Positions 46,660 through 55,765 are shown, counted from the first letter of the stretch. The stretch: 64,000 nt of DNA from Polaromonas glacialis (GCF_000709345.1 NZ_KL448323.1:394884-458883); one strand, 5' to 3'. Notes: a model not told the origin generated them from the letters alone. Translations and numbers: made by a program.

Positions 46660-47013
46660 GTTGAAGGCTCCAGGGCGGGGGCGGGCAAGGCTGGGCTTGT
46701 CTGCAAGGAATTGAAATGAAGCGGGCCCTGCCAGGACGGCCTGTCCGCGTTATCTTCAATCCAGTTTACCGGAGGGCAATTGCAGATGCTGATTGCAGCC
46801 GACGCCCGGCTGGGCCGCCACAGTTATTACAAAGCCAGTGCGCCGTGCGCGCCGCCGCCGCTGCAGGGCAGGGTGGATGCGGATGTGCTGGCGAATGGCG
46901 CCGACCTTCAAGCGGCAATTTGGCCGGACGGCGGTGAGGAATCCATGACCCGCAGCATTGCCATCGAGCCGGCCATAACCCGGCCCTTGCGACGCGCGAT
47001 GACTGACTGCTTT

Positions 47014-47181
47014 TGCTACTGAATTCATAGTTAAAAATTAGGTTGGATAAGCGTAAAAAGCATATTTCATCCTTTAAACGTAACTACTCGCCTGCACCAA
47101 GGCAAGTGGTTAAGATTTTCAGCATCAAATATGACGTTCCCGCACGTATGGCAAGCGTAATCAGCTATGAATTCAGTAGCA
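47014..47181. repeat. Inverted-repeat element ending in family A half-sites
   Basis: TGCTACTGAATTCATAG (47014-47030) and its exact complement CTATGAATTCAGTAGCA (47165-47181) bound 134 bp of AT-rich DNA. The right arm is the end of a family A copy, so the left arm is an inverted fragment of the same repeat. No reading frame for a transposase is inside. Confidence 0.7.
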
Positions 47182-47182
47182 C
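47121..47182 (+). repeat. Family A dispersed repeat, copy 6
   Basis: AGCATCAAATATGACG, CCGCACGTATGG, AAGCGTAATC, then AGCTATGAATTCAGTAGCA. Closest to copy 7 at 58729. It ends 15 nt from the stop of the SDR gene. Confidence 0.8.
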
Positions 47183-47196
47183 GGCCGCCGGGCCTG

Positions 47197-48738
47197 TCAC
47201 GCCGTGGTCGTGGCCGAGCCTTCCAGCAAGGCAGACAGCCCGTCCGACTGGGCCGCAAGGCCTGGCAAGAGTGCAAGGGTCTGGTCCACGTCGCGCAGTT
47301 TTTGCAGCATTTCGCAGGGCAGCGGGCCGGGCGACTGGTGCAGCTTGTCCAGTACCGCGTCGGTCAGCAGGCGAATGACGAGATTGAAACGCCTGGCCTG
47401 GCTGGCCGACGGCCCGGCCCAGTCCGGCGCGGCCCCGCACCAGAGCACGTCGATGAGGCGTGGCAAGGGTGTTGCGGCAAACATGGCGCGCGCCAGGCCG
47501 GCCACCGCCTGGACCAGCGCTTCCTTGACCGCCACGACATCGAGCGTGCTGTCGTCCAGCGCCTGCTTGAGCGTTTCCAGTTCAACGATCAATGCGTCTT
47601 CGCTGAAAGGCAGCACGCGCGCGCCGACCATGGTGCCGCTGCTGTCTTCAAAGCCGCCGTGCGTTTCGAGCGCATTGACGAGCGGGTGGTAAGGGGTGTC
47701 CCGGTCCCAGCAGAACTGGCCACGGAAGAACATTTCGTCATAGCCCTTGGGCACGCCCAGAAAATACAGGGCAGCCGGTTTGCCGCTGCGCTGGATCATG
47801 TAGAGCGCCAGTTCAAGCGTGTTCACCGGCCAGCCCAGATCGACGGCGGCCCAGAAGCCATCGGCCGGTGTCTGGTCGGCAAGCGCCAAAGCGTTGACCA
47901 GAAGGTGGCCGGCCTGCCGCACATTCTGGATGTTGAAAAAACGGTCCGGGCCGTGCAGGCCGACCAGCCCCCGGGCAATGCCCTCAACAATGTCTTGCGT
48001 GACCACGCCGTTTTCCATGACATGCGTGAAACGCGTGCAGCGAAAAAGCGTCGAGCTGCTGCGGCGCGCGGCGGCGGCCCATTGCGCCTCGGCCAGTTTC
48101 TTGCTGCCTGTGTAAACATGGTCCGACACGTAGGCAAAGCATTTGCCGGTCGAGGAATAAATCGCGGTTTGCACGCCATGTTTGACGCAGGCGCTGATCA
48201 CATTGCGCGTGCCAAACACATTCGTTTCAATCGCCTCGCGCACCACCGCCTCGGCCCGCCCGGGCTCGCGGATGCTGGCCAGGTGAAAGACGATGTGCGG
48301 CTTGAACCGGGCGAACGCGGCATCGAGCGCGGCGGCGTCCCGGATATCGGCATGGCAGGCCGCCGGGCGCCCGTCAGCGGCTTCACCCGAGGGCACCGCA
48401 ATGTCCACGATGGCAATTTCGCCCGCGCCCAGCGCTTGCAGCAAAGGAATCAGGTGCGAGCCGACGCAACCGGCACCGCCGGTGATCAGCACGCGCCGGC
48501 CTTTGAGCTGCCTTTCGGCGGCTTCGTGGTGCAGGTCTACCGTGCGCTCCATCGCCAGCGTCATGGGGCTCTGTTCGAGCTTTCCATCGGCCATGGCAAG
48601 CGCGATCAGGGCCTGGGTGGCCACCTCAAGCTGTTCGGCAATGGCAGGGGTGATGGGCGCGCCGGGAAGGGCCAGGCTGGCAATCTGGCGAACAAGGTCG
48701 TCGCTGGCGGTAGTGGAGCAGGCGTCATCAATGGACAT
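47197..48738 (-). CDS. CapD-like extended SDR with extra N- and C-terminal parts
   Basis: A 513-residue protein. A helical N-terminus (1-80) precedes a Rossmann fold with GGAGCVG at 87-93 and Asp near 112. Ser/Thr are at 195-197 and Tyr209-xxx-Lys213 (YTGSK) forms the catalytic pair of NAD-dependent epimerases/dehydratases. FHLASIREPGRAEAVVREAIETNVFGTRNV resembles CapD/PseB sugar-nucleotide dehydratases. After about residue 400 comes a helical C-terminal region of some 110 residues that I do not recognise. There are no polysaccharide genes nearby; instead it is 62 nt after moeB on the same strand. Substrate unknown. Confidence 0.75.
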   Translation of the reverse strand: MSIDDACSTTASDDLVRQIASLALPGAPITPAIAEQLEVATQALIALAMADGKLEQSPMTLAMERTVDLHHEAAERQLKGRRVLITGGAGCVGSHLIPLLQALGAGEIAIVDIAVPSGEAADGRPAACHADIRDAAALDAAFARFKPHIVFHLASIREPGRAEAVVREAIETNVFGTRNVISACVKHGVQTAIYSSTGKCFAYVSDHVYTGSKKLAEAQWAAAARRSSSTLFRCTRFTHVMENGVVTQDIVEGIARGLVGLHGPDRFFNIQNVRQAGHLLVNALALADQTPADGFWAAVDLGWPVNTLELALYMIQRSGKPAALYFLGVPKGYDEMFFRGQFCWDRDTPYHPLVNALETHGGFEDSSGTMVGARVLPFSEDALIVELETLKQALDDSTLDVVAVKEALVQAVAGLARAMFAATPLPRLIDVLWCGAAPDWAGPSASQARRFNLVIRLLTDAVLDKLHQSPGPLPCEMLQKLRDVDQTLALLPGLAAQSDGLSALLEGSATTTA

Positions 48739-48800
48739 GAAGCACCATCCTTTCGGAAAATTCGTTACGGGTTTTGTCAGGGGCGCAGCGCCCCTTTCAT

Positions 48801-49958
48801 TCAGACAAGCTGGACATCACCCTGCCATGCCGCCATTCCCAGTTCAAGGTTGTACAGCCGCAGCGGGTCATAGCCCGCGGCCACCATGGATCTGATGACG
48901 CTGTGGCTGCGCATGCCGCTCTGGCAGACCAGCACGATGTCGCGGTCCTTGGGCAGCGGCGTGGCGCCGGGTTCATGCAGCGCGCGTTCCAGTTCCGGCC
49001 TGGGCCATCCTATGGCGCCCGGAATCCGCCCCGGCAGCCATTCGGCCGGATTGCGCACATCGACGATGACCAGGTCGTCCTGCGCCTGCAGCCTGGCCTG
49101 GAGCGCGCCTGAAGAGATGGACCGGCCGGCCGGCGCGGCGCAGACCATGACGGTTTCCCTGAGCGTGATGTCTTGCGGCGCATGGCTGCAGACCGGGCAG
49201 TCGGGGTCCTTGGCGATGTGGACCGTGTTGAAGCTGAGGTCCAGCCCGTCATAGACCAGCATGCGGCCGATCATCGGCGAGCCGATGCCGGTCAACAGCT
49301 TGATGGCCTCGGTCGCCTGCAGCGATCCGATCACGCCGGGCAGCACGCCCAGCACGCCAGCCTCGGCGCAATTGGGGGCGAACTCCTGCGGCGGCGGCTC
49401 GGGAAACAAGCAGCGGTAGCAGGGACCGGTGCGCGCATCGAAGACGCTGAGCTGGCCGTCGAAGCGCAGCACGCCGCCATAGACGTCAGGCTTGCCGAGC
49501 TTCACGCAGGCATCGTTGACCAGGTAGCGGGTCGGGAAATTGTCCGAGCCGTCAATGATCACGTCGTAGCGGGAAATCAGCGCCAGCGCGTTGTCGATGC
49601 CGAATCGCACATCGTGACGTTCGATCTGCACGTTGGGGTTGAGGTCGAGCATGCGCGCTTGGGCGCTTTCGTTTTTCAGGCGCCCGAGCACGGCCTGGCC
49701 ATGCACGATCTGGCGCTGGAGATTGGTTTCCTCGACCACGTCGGCATCCACCATCCCGATTCGCCCGACGCCAGCAGCGGCCAGGTAAAGCGACGCCGGG
49801 CTGCCCAGGCCGCCCAGGCCGACCAGCAGCACGCTGCCTGCCTTGAGGCGCCGCTGCGCCTCGATGCCGAACTCGGGCAGGATGATCTGGCGGTTGAAGC
49901 GCCGGAGCTCGCTGCTGGTGAGTTCCGGCAACGTGTCAGGATGAAGGTGCGTGCTCAT
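48801..49958 (-). CDS. moeB: MoeB/ThiF-type adenylyltransferase fused to rhodanese
   Basis: A 385-residue E1-like enzyme. The ATP site is GLGGLG (47-52), with the conserved DGSDNFPTRYLVND. Zinc is held by CYRC (180-183) and CPVC (254-257), and Cys197 is in PNCAEAGVLG. The C-terminal rhodanese domain (about 283-385) has Cys345 in VCQSGMRS. Such fusions (MoeZ, MOCS3) adenylate the C-terminal Gly-Gly of a ubiquitin-like protein and then pass sulfur to it, forming a thiocarboxylate. It overlaps the ThiS/MoaD-like gene by 4 nt (ATGA), so that protein is very probably its partner. Confidence 0.93.
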   Translation of the reverse strand: MSTHLHPDTLPELTSSELRRFNRQIILPEFGIEAQRRLKAGSVLLVGLGGLGSPASLYLAAAGVGRIGMVDADVVEETNLQRQIVHGQAVLGRLKNESAQARMLDLNPNVQIERHDVRFGIDNALALISRYDVIIDGSDNFPTRYLVNDACVKLGKPDVYGGVLRFDGQLSVFDARTGPCYRCLFPEPPPQEFAPNCAEAGVLGVLPGVIGSLQATEAIKLLTGIGSPMIGRMLVYDGLDLSFNTVHIAKDPDCPVCSHAPQDITLRETVMVCAAPAGRSISSGALQARLQAQDDLVIVDVRNPAEWLPGRIPGAIGWPRPELERALHEPGATPLPKDRDIVLVCQSGMRSHSVIRSMVAAGYDPLRLYNLELGMAAWQGDVQLV

Positions 49959-50224
49959 CCTCCGGCAACGCTCGCAATGATCTGGACTTCATCGGCATCG
50001 GTGACCGATGTCTGCAAGCCATCGAGAAGCCGGATGTCCTGGCCGTTCTTGCAGACGACGATGAACTTGCGCAAGGCCTGGCCGCTGAACAGGTGGTTGC
50101 GAAGCTCGCCAGAGTCCTCGGAGAAACGCCTGAGCGCTTCTTCGATCGAACCGACCGAAAGGGTGATGCGGCTTTGCTGGTTGGTGTACCGGCGCAGCGA
50201 ACTGGGTACCATTAAAACTGCCAT
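49955..50224 (-). CDS. ThiS/MoaD/CysO-like sulfur carrier protein
   Basis: An 89-residue beta-grasp protein ending in Gly-Gly (SVAGG), the tail that is adenylated and thiocarboxylated. The pattern ITLSVGSIEEALRRFSEDSGELRNHLF then DEVQIIASVAGG fits the MoaD/CysO group better than ThiS. No moaE, thiG or cysM lies in the window, so whether it feeds molybdopterin, thiamine or cysteine synthesis, or something else, is open. First gene of the minus-strand operon with moeB. Confidence 0.88.
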   Translation of the reverse strand: MAVLMVPSSLRRYTNQQSRITLSVGSIEEALRRFSEDSGELRNHLFSGQALRKFIVVCKNGQDIRLLDGLQTSVTDADEVQIIASVAGG

Positions 50225-50722
50225 GTATAAAACGTCCTGATAAGGTGAAGTTCAGTTTCAAGGCGCAGCCTATTGACATTTAAGGCGTGCGGCTATTGAT
50301 CAAATCTGATGAAGAAAATGGTAAGTCGATAGTTTTGATGCCGCAACCCCCCAAACGGACCAATCAAAAGACGCCAATCGAATGGCGAAAACCCGCAAAA
50401 TAAGTTACTAGGCACGCTTGGGTGACGCAGGGTATTTCAATGGTTGTGCTGACCGGCCCTTGGTGCTGTCGATGAGACAGACGGCCAGCCAGGGTGACAC
50501 TTCAACGCTGGCGCGCTTGAACCGGACACGCAAACCGATCCCGTGAAATGCGTTTGCAATTAAAAAAGATAGCAGCTTGTGCCCGCGCATCAAGCGGATA
50601 AGCCTGGTTTGGCTTAATAATCTGCTTTCCGGTGAAAAATTTCATCATGGATCAAGCGCGCCAGCAGCGGCGGCGCAGCCTCATGTTGGGCTGGTTACAC
50701 TGGCTGGAACCCCTCAAAACCA
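50225..50722. other. Divergent region between the sulfur-carrier operon and the polyamine genes
   Basis: About 500 bp. A family A repeat lies at 50553-50597 on the minus strand. Short frames on both strands (for example 50408-50593 minus) have no recognisable domain. Promoters for both directions must be here but I cannot place them with confidence. Confidence 0.4.
50553..50597 (-). repeat. Family A dispersed repeat, copy 9
   Basis: On the minus strand: TTGATGCGCGGGCACAAGC followed by the AT palindrome half GCTATCTTTTTTAATTGC. More diverged than the others. Confidence 0.6.
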
Positions 50723-51550
50723 ATGCACTCCATGCGGCCAACCCCGTCGATTCCTTTGCAACCGTTTCTCCAGCCGCTGGTCTGGCTGCCGGCCGACCAT
50801 CGGCTTCTGGGTGAGGAGGGGCACCAGTCGCCGTTCCTGGTGCTGGGCGATAAATATGCCCGCGCCCTCAAGCAATGCGCCGGCGCCCAGCCGGTGCTGT
50901 TTCCGCTGGCCGATATGGCCCAGATACCGGCGCTCCTGGGGCTGGTCGATGGCGTCATGCTGACCGGCTCGCCGTCGAACGTCCATCCCTCCCATTTTGG
51001 CCAGGACGTGCTCGATGCCTGCCTGCCGCTGGACCTGCAGCGCGATGCGCTCACGCTGGCGCTGGTGCGGGCCTGCCGTGAGTCCGGTGTGCCGCTGCTG
51101 GGCATCTGCCGGGGGTTCCAGGAAATCAACGTGGCGCTGGGCGGCTCGCTGGAGCAGAGCGTGCATGAGCGGGCAGGGCATTTTGATCACCGCGACCCCG
51201 AGGGCGTCAGCCTGGACCAGGCCTACGGGCCGGCGCACGAGGTCTCTTTTGCGCCGGGCTGCGCCTTTGCGCAATGGGCTGGCGGCGACACGGCCCAGGT
51301 CAATTCGCTGCATGGCCAGGGCATTGCACGGCTGGCCCACGGGCTGCGGGCGCTGGGCCATTCGTCCGACGGCCTGGTCGAGGCGTTCGAAATCGAGGGC
51401 GCCGCCGCGTTTGCCTATGCGGTGCAATGGCATCCCGAGTGGAACTGCCAGGAAAACACCTTTTACCGTGCCATTTTTGCGGCCTTTGGCCAGGCCTGCG
51501 CGCGCAGCCATGCTGGGCGCAAAACAAAAGAGGCCATCGCCACCGTCTGA
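50723..51550 (+). CDS. puuD: Gamma-glutamyl-gamma-aminobutyrate hydrolase (class I GATase-like)
   Basis: A 275-residue peptidase C26 family enzyme that would release GABA from gamma-glutamyl-GABA in putrescine breakdown. The nucleophile is Cys129 in LLGICRGFQEINVALGG, the acid/base pair is in VQWHPEWN, and LTGSPSNVHP forms the oxyanion region. An in-frame ATG at 50732 is an equally possible start; neither has a clear ribosome site. First gene of the polyamine cluster. Confidence 0.91.
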   Translation: MHSMRPTPSIPLQPFLQPLVWLPADHRLLGEEGHQSPFLVLGDKYARALKQCAGAQPVLFPLADMAQIPALLGLVDGVMLTGSPSNVHPSHFGQDVLDACLPLDLQRDALTLALVRACRESGVPLLGICRGFQEINVALGGSLEQSVHERAGHFDHRDPEGVSLDQAYGPAHEVSFAPGCAFAQWAGGDTAQVNSLHGQGIARLAHGLRALGHSSDGLVEAFEIEGAAAFAYAVQWHPEWNCQENTFYRAIFAAFGQACARSHAGRKTKEAIATV

Positions 51551-51600
51551 ATTCAAGTCAACCCCATCCACCGACATGCGTCGATCACAGGAGCGCCCCC

Positions 51601-52980
51601 ATGAGTTTGAACATGAGCATGAGCAAGGCAACGACTTTCACGGAACTTGAAAACTGGATGAACGAGCGCAGGATCACCGAAGTGGAATGCCTGGTGCCCG
51701 ACCTGACCGGCGTGGCCCGGGGAAAGATCCTGCCGCGCGGCAAGTTCACCGAGGACCGGGGCATGCGCCTGCCCGAAGCGGTGGTGGCCATGGGCGTGAC
51801 CGGCGAGTTTCCGGAAAGCGGTCCTTATTACGATGTCATCAGCCCGACCGACAAGGACATGCACCTGCGGCCCGACCCTTCCACGGCGCGGATCGTTCCG
51901 TGGGCGTCGAGCCCGACGGCGCAGGTCATCCACGACTGCTTCGATCCGGCCGGCAAGCTGGTGCCGTTCGCGCCCCGAAGCGTGCTGCGCCGGGTCTGCG
52001 AGCTGTATGACGCAGAGGGCCTGGTGCCGGTGGTGGCGCCCGAGCTGGAGTTCTATCTGGTGGCCCGCAACACCGACCCGAACACGCTGCTGCGCCCGCC
52101 GATTGGCCGCAGCGGACGCGCCGAAACCTCGCGCCAGGCCTACAGCATTGACGCGGTGAACGAGTTCGACCCGCTGTTCGAGGACATCTACGACTACTGC
52201 GAGAAGATGGAGCTGAACGTGGACACCTTGATCCACGAGGTTGGCGCCGGGCAGATGGAAATCAATTTTTTCCATGCCCATCCGCTGGGGCTGGCCGACG
52301 AGGTGTTTTTGTTCAAGCGCACGGTGCGTGAAGCGGCGCTGCGCCACAACATGTACGCCACCTTCATGGCCAAGCCGATTGCAGCCGAGCCCGGCAGCGC
52401 CATGCATGTGCACCAGAGCATTTTGAACAAGGAAACAGGCTTGAACATCTTCAGCAACAAGGACGGCAGCGAGTCGGAGGCGTTCTTTCACTACATCGGC
52501 GGGCTGCAGCGCTACATTCCGGCGGCCATGGCGCTGGTGGCGCCGTATGTCAACAGCTACCGGCGCCTGTCGCGCGACACGGCCGCGCCGATCAACATCG
52601 CCTGGGGGCACGACAACCGCACCGTCGGCATTCGTTCGCCAATCGCCACGCCGCAGGCGCGCCGGGTCGAAAACCGGGTGATCGGCGCCGACGCCAATCC
52701 CTACATCGCCCTGGCCATGACGCTGGCCTGCGGCTACCTGGGCATCAAGAACAAGATCAAGCCCAAGCCCGAGATGAAGGGCGACGCCTACCTGTCGCCG
52801 TATTCGCTGCCGCGCAGCCTGGGGGAGGCGCTGGACTGGCTGCGCCGTGAATCGGACCTGCATGAAGTGCTGGGCCGCGAATTTGTCACGGTGTATTCCG
52901 AAATCAAGGAAATGGAGTTCGCCGAGTTCATGAAAGTGATTTCTCCCTGGGAGCGCGAGCACCTGCTGCTGCTGGTGTGA
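51601..52980 (+). CDS. puuA: Glutamine synthetase family, probable gamma-glutamylpolyamine synthetase
   Basis: A 459-residue glutamine synthetase fold enzyme. Catalytic parts include VVAPELEFYLVARN, HEVGAGQMEINFFHAHPLGLADEVFLFKRTVREAA, MAKPIAAEPGSAMHVHQSI and NRTVGIRSPIA. Setting next to puuD, a polyamine aminotransferase and potFGHI supports gamma-glutamylation of putrescine or a related amine rather than ammonia assimilation. AGGAG lies 7 nt before the ATG at 51601. The frame is open far upstream but overlaps puuD there. Confidence 0.92.
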   Translation: MSLNMSMSKATTFTELENWMNERRITEVECLVPDLTGVARGKILPRGKFTEDRGMRLPEAVVAMGVTGEFPESGPYYDVISPTDKDMHLRPDPSTARIVPWASSPTAQVIHDCFDPAGKLVPFAPRSVLRRVCELYDAEGLVPVVAPELEFYLVARNTDPNTLLRPPIGRSGRAETSRQAYSIDAVNEFDPLFEDIYDYCEKMELNVDTLIHEVGAGQMEINFFHAHPLGLADEVFLFKRTVREAALRHNMYATFMAKPIAAEPGSAMHVHQSILNKETGLNIFSNKDGSESEAFFHYIGGLQRYIPAAMALVAPYVNSYRRLSRDTAAPINIAWGHDNRTVGIRSPIATPQARRVENRVIGADANPYIALAMTLACGYLGIKNKIKPKPEMKGDAYLSPYSLPRSLGEALDWLRRESDLHEVLGREFVTVYSEIKEMEFAEFMKVISPWEREHLLLLV

Positions 52981-53021
52981 AGCGCCGCCCGACCCGATCC
53001 ACCGCAACCAAGAGCCGCAGC

Positions 53022-54419
53022 ATGAAGACCCCCATCGACACCGAACAGATCCAGGCCCTGGACCGCGCACATTTCCTGCATCCCTTCACCGACTTTCAGG
53101 ACCTGGCGGCGCGCGGCGCGCGGGTCATCACCCGGGCCGAGAACATCTATGTCTGGGATTCCGAGGGCCACAAGATACTGGACGCCATGAGCGGCCTGTG
53201 GTGCGTCAATGTCGGCTACGGGCGCGAGGAACTGGCCAGCGCCGCCTACCGGCAGATGATGACGCTGCCCTACTACAACAGCTTTTTCCAGACCACCAAT
53301 GTGCCGGCGGTGCAGCTGGCGGCCCGGCTGGCGGCGCTGGCGCCCGAGGTGGGCGGGCGCAGTTTCAAGCATGTGTTTTATTCCAGCAGCGGCTCCGAGA
53401 GCAACGACTCGAACGTGCGCATGGTGCGCCGCTACTGGGATTTGTTGGGCCAGCCAGAGCGCAAAGTCATCATCGGCCGGATCAACGGCTACCACGGCAG
53501 CACCATGGCCGGGGCATCGCTGGGCGGCATGAGCGGCATGCATGCGCAGGGCGACTTGCCGATTCCCAACATCACGCACATCGAACAGCCGTATTTTTAC
53601 GAACTGGGCCGGCCGGGCGAGACGCCGGATGAATTCGGCCTGCGCGCAGCCGGCTGGCTGGAAGAAAAAATCCTGGCGCTGGGCGCGGACAAGGTGGCGG
53701 CTTTCATCGCCGAGCCGGTGCAGGGCGCGGGCGGCGTGATCATCGCGCCCGACAGCTACTGGCCCGAGATCCAGCGCATTGTTGACAAATACGGCATCTT
53801 GCTGATCAGCGACGAGGTGATCTGCGCCTTTGGCCGGGTAGGGCACTGGTTCGCCTACGAAAAATTCGGCTACCGGCCCGACCTGGTGACCTTCGCCAAG
53901 GGCGTGACCAGCGGCTACATCCCGCTGGGCGGCGTGATGGTCGGCGACCGGGTGGCCCGGGTGCTGATCGAGCAGGGCGGCGAATTCAACCACGGCTACA
54001 CCTACAGCGGCCATCCGGTCGCCTGTGCCGTGGCCCTGGCCAACCTGGACCTGATGGAAAAGGAAAACCTGCCCGGGCGCGTGAAGGACGACATCGGCCC
54101 TTACCTGGCCAAACGCTTTGCCGAACTGGGAGAGCACCCGCTGGTGGGGCTGGCCGAGACCTGCGGCTTCATGGCCGCTCTGGTGCTGACCAAAAACAAG
54201 GCCACACATGAAGCCTTCATGCCCGAGCTGGGTGTGGGAATGCTGTGCCGCAGCCACTGCTTCCGGCTGGGGCTCATCATGCGCGCCGTGGGCGACCGCA
54301 TGATCATCGCGCCACCGCTGGTCATGACGCATGCGCAGATCGACGAGATGATCGCACTGATTCGAAGTTGCCTGGACGCTACTTTGGCCGATTTGCAGGC
54401 TGCCGGTCAGCTGGATTGA
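53022..54419 (+). CDS. Class III aminotransferase, probable polyamine:pyruvate aminotransferase
   Basis: A 465-residue PLP enzyme. Motifs are MSGLWCVNVGYGREELASAAYRQM, FYSSSGSESNDSNVRMVRRYW, VAAFIAEPVQGAGGVIIAP with the PLP-contacting ISDEVICAFGRVG, and Lys293 in FAKGVTSGYIPLGG as the Schiff-base Lys. The pattern matches SpuC-type putrescine/beta-alanine:pyruvate aminotransferases. The ATG at 53022 follows AAGAG. It starts 41 nt after puuA and belongs to the same transcript. Confidence 0.92.
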   Translation: MKTPIDTEQIQALDRAHFLHPFTDFQDLAARGARVITRAENIYVWDSEGHKILDAMSGLWCVNVGYGREELASAAYRQMMTLPYYNSFFQTTNVPAVQLAARLAALAPEVGGRSFKHVFYSSSGSESNDSNVRMVRRYWDLLGQPERKVIIGRINGYHGSTMAGASLGGMSGMHAQGDLPIPNITHIEQPYFYELGRPGETPDEFGLRAAGWLEEKILALGADKVAAFIAEPVQGAGGVIIAPDSYWPEIQRIVDKYGILLISDEVICAFGRVGHWFAYEKFGYRPDLVTFAKGVTSGYIPLGGVMVGDRVARVLIEQGGEFNHGYTYSGHPVACAVALANLDLMEKENLPGRVKDDIGPYLAKRFAELGEHPLVGLAETCGFMAALVLTKNKATHEAFMPELGVGMLCRSHCFRLGLIMRAVGDRMIIAPPLVMTHAQIDEMIALIRSCLDATLADLQAAGQLD

Positions 54420-54548
54420 ATAGAATAATTGTTGCAATTTTCCGCAGGCTGCCTGGTCCGGATATTGCATCGTCAACGGGGCGTGTTCTGGCCATTTTTC
54501 GCCACGGCGCCACGTTAATTCTTACCTTTCTCCGGAGTCGTTCGCACC

Positions 54549-55709
54549 ATGAAAAAACTTGTACTGGTTACGGCCATGTCGGCAATCTTGCTGGCTGCCT
54601 GTGGCAAAAAAGAGGCGCCCGTGGCGGTGGCTCCTGCGCCAGCGCCCGTGGCATCGGCCCCCGCGCTACCGGTCAATGCCGAAGAGAAGGTGCTCAACAT
54701 CTACAACTGGCCCGACTACATTCCCGAAGGCATGATTGCCGCCTTTGAAAAGGAAACCGGCATCAAGGTCAACTACGACACTTTCGAGACCAATGAAGCC
54801 CTGCATGCCAAGCTGGTCGCGGGCAACACGGGTTACGACATCGTGGTGCCCGGCACGGTGTTCGCCAAGCCCCAGATCGCTGGCGGGCTGCTCCAGCCGC
54901 TGGACAAGTCCAAGGTTCCGAACCTGCCCAATCTGGAGCCGGCCATCATGAACACCCTGACCAAGGCCGACCCGGACAACAAGTATCTGGTGCCGTGGGC
55001 CTGGGGCTTCACCACCGTTGGCATCAACAAGACCAAGGTGGACAAGGCGCTGGCCGGCATGGCCATGCCTGAAAACGCCTGGGACCTGGTGTTCGATCCG
55101 AAATACACAGCCAAGCTCAAGTCCTGCGGCATTGCCTATCTGGACTCGCCCACCGAAATCATCCCGGCGGCGCTGCACTACATCGGCAAGGACGCCTATT
55201 CGAACGATCCGGCCGACTACAAGGCGGCCGCCGACATGCTGTTCAAGGTTCGCAAGGATGTGCGCCTGTTCAGCGCCACCATGATCGACGACGTGGCTGG
55301 CGGCAAGGCCTGCGCGGTCATCGGCTGGTCGGGCGACATCAACATTGCCGCTGGCCGGGCCAGGGAAAACGGCTCCAAGGAGGTCATTGAGGCGCTGTTG
55401 CCCAGCACGGGCGCGCTGATTTTTGCCGACACGATGGCCCTGACCAAGGATGCCAAGCACCCCAACAATGCCCATGCGTTCATCGATTTCTACCTGCGGC
55501 CCGAAAACGCCGCGTCGGTGACCAACACCATGAGCTACCCGACGGCCAACAAGGCGGCTATTCCCCAGGTCAAGCCTGAAATTTCCGGCAACAAGACCAT
55601 CTTTGTCGAGCCTGCCTACTTCAGCAAGATGATTCCCCCGAACAGCTTCACCAACGAGGCCCGGGAAGCCATGGCGAATGCATACAACAGCGTCAAAAAA
55701 GGCAAGTAA
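54549..55709 (+). CDS. potF: Polyamine ABC transporter, substrate-binding lipoprotein
   Basis: A 386-residue binding protein. The signal MKKLVLVTAMSAILLAAC has a lipobox with Cys18, so it is probably anchored as a lipoprotein, unlike soluble E. coli PotF. The mature part has NIYNWPDYIPEGMIAAFEKETGIKVNYDTFETNEALHAKL and VPWAWGFTTVGIN, typical of PotF/SpuD. An Ala/Pro linker of about 20 residues follows the lipid site. A hairpin lies between this gene and potG. Confidence 0.95.
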   Translation: MKKLVLVTAMSAILLAACGKKEAPVAVAPAPAPVASAPALPVNAEEKVLNIYNWPDYIPEGMIAAFEKETGIKVNYDTFETNEALHAKLVAGNTGYDIVVPGTVFAKPQIAGGLLQPLDKSKVPNLPNLEPAIMNTLTKADPDNKYLVPWAWGFTTVGINKTKVDKALAGMAMPENAWDLVFDPKYTAKLKSCGIAYLDSPTEIIPAALHYIGKDAYSNDPADYKAAADMLFKVRKDVRLFSATMIDDVAGGKACAVIGWSGDINIAAGRARENGSKEVIEALLPSTGALIFADTMALTKDAKHPNNAHAFIDFYLRPENAASVTNTMSYPTANKAAIPQVKPEISGNKTIFVEPAYFSKMIPPNSFTNEAREAMANAYNSVKKGK

Positions 55710-55730
55710 CTTCCTGTCTTGAGCGACTTC

Positions 55731-55765
55731 GGGCTGTTTGTACCCACGGTATGAACAGCCCTTTT
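55731..55765 (+). terminator. Partial terminator or attenuator between potF and potG
   Basis: Stem GGGCTGTT (55731-55738) with AACAGCCC (55754-55761), 15-nt loop and only four Ts. It could let most transcripts stop after potF, giving more binding protein than membrane subunits. Confidence 0.65.

Larger units (their letters stand above)
46660..47196. other. Gap holding an inverted-repeat element
   Basis: About 540 bp with no confident gene. A plus-strand frame at 46780-47022 (80 residues, TTG start behind GGAGG) has no recognisable domain and ends in the repeat, so I do not call it. The right part holds a family A copy and a 17-bp inverted repeat. The base composition falls toward AT between 47020 and 47130. 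Confidence 0.5.

Noticed and set aside
46780..47022. 80-residue plus-strand frame with GGAGG upstream of a TTG
   Set aside because: No recognisable domain and its end lies in repeat sequence. It could be real, but nothing beyond the ribosome site supports it.
50408..50593. Short frames on both strands upstream of the polyamine genes, possible gene remnant
   Set aside because: No similarity I can recognise to a transposase or other family; left as intergenic.
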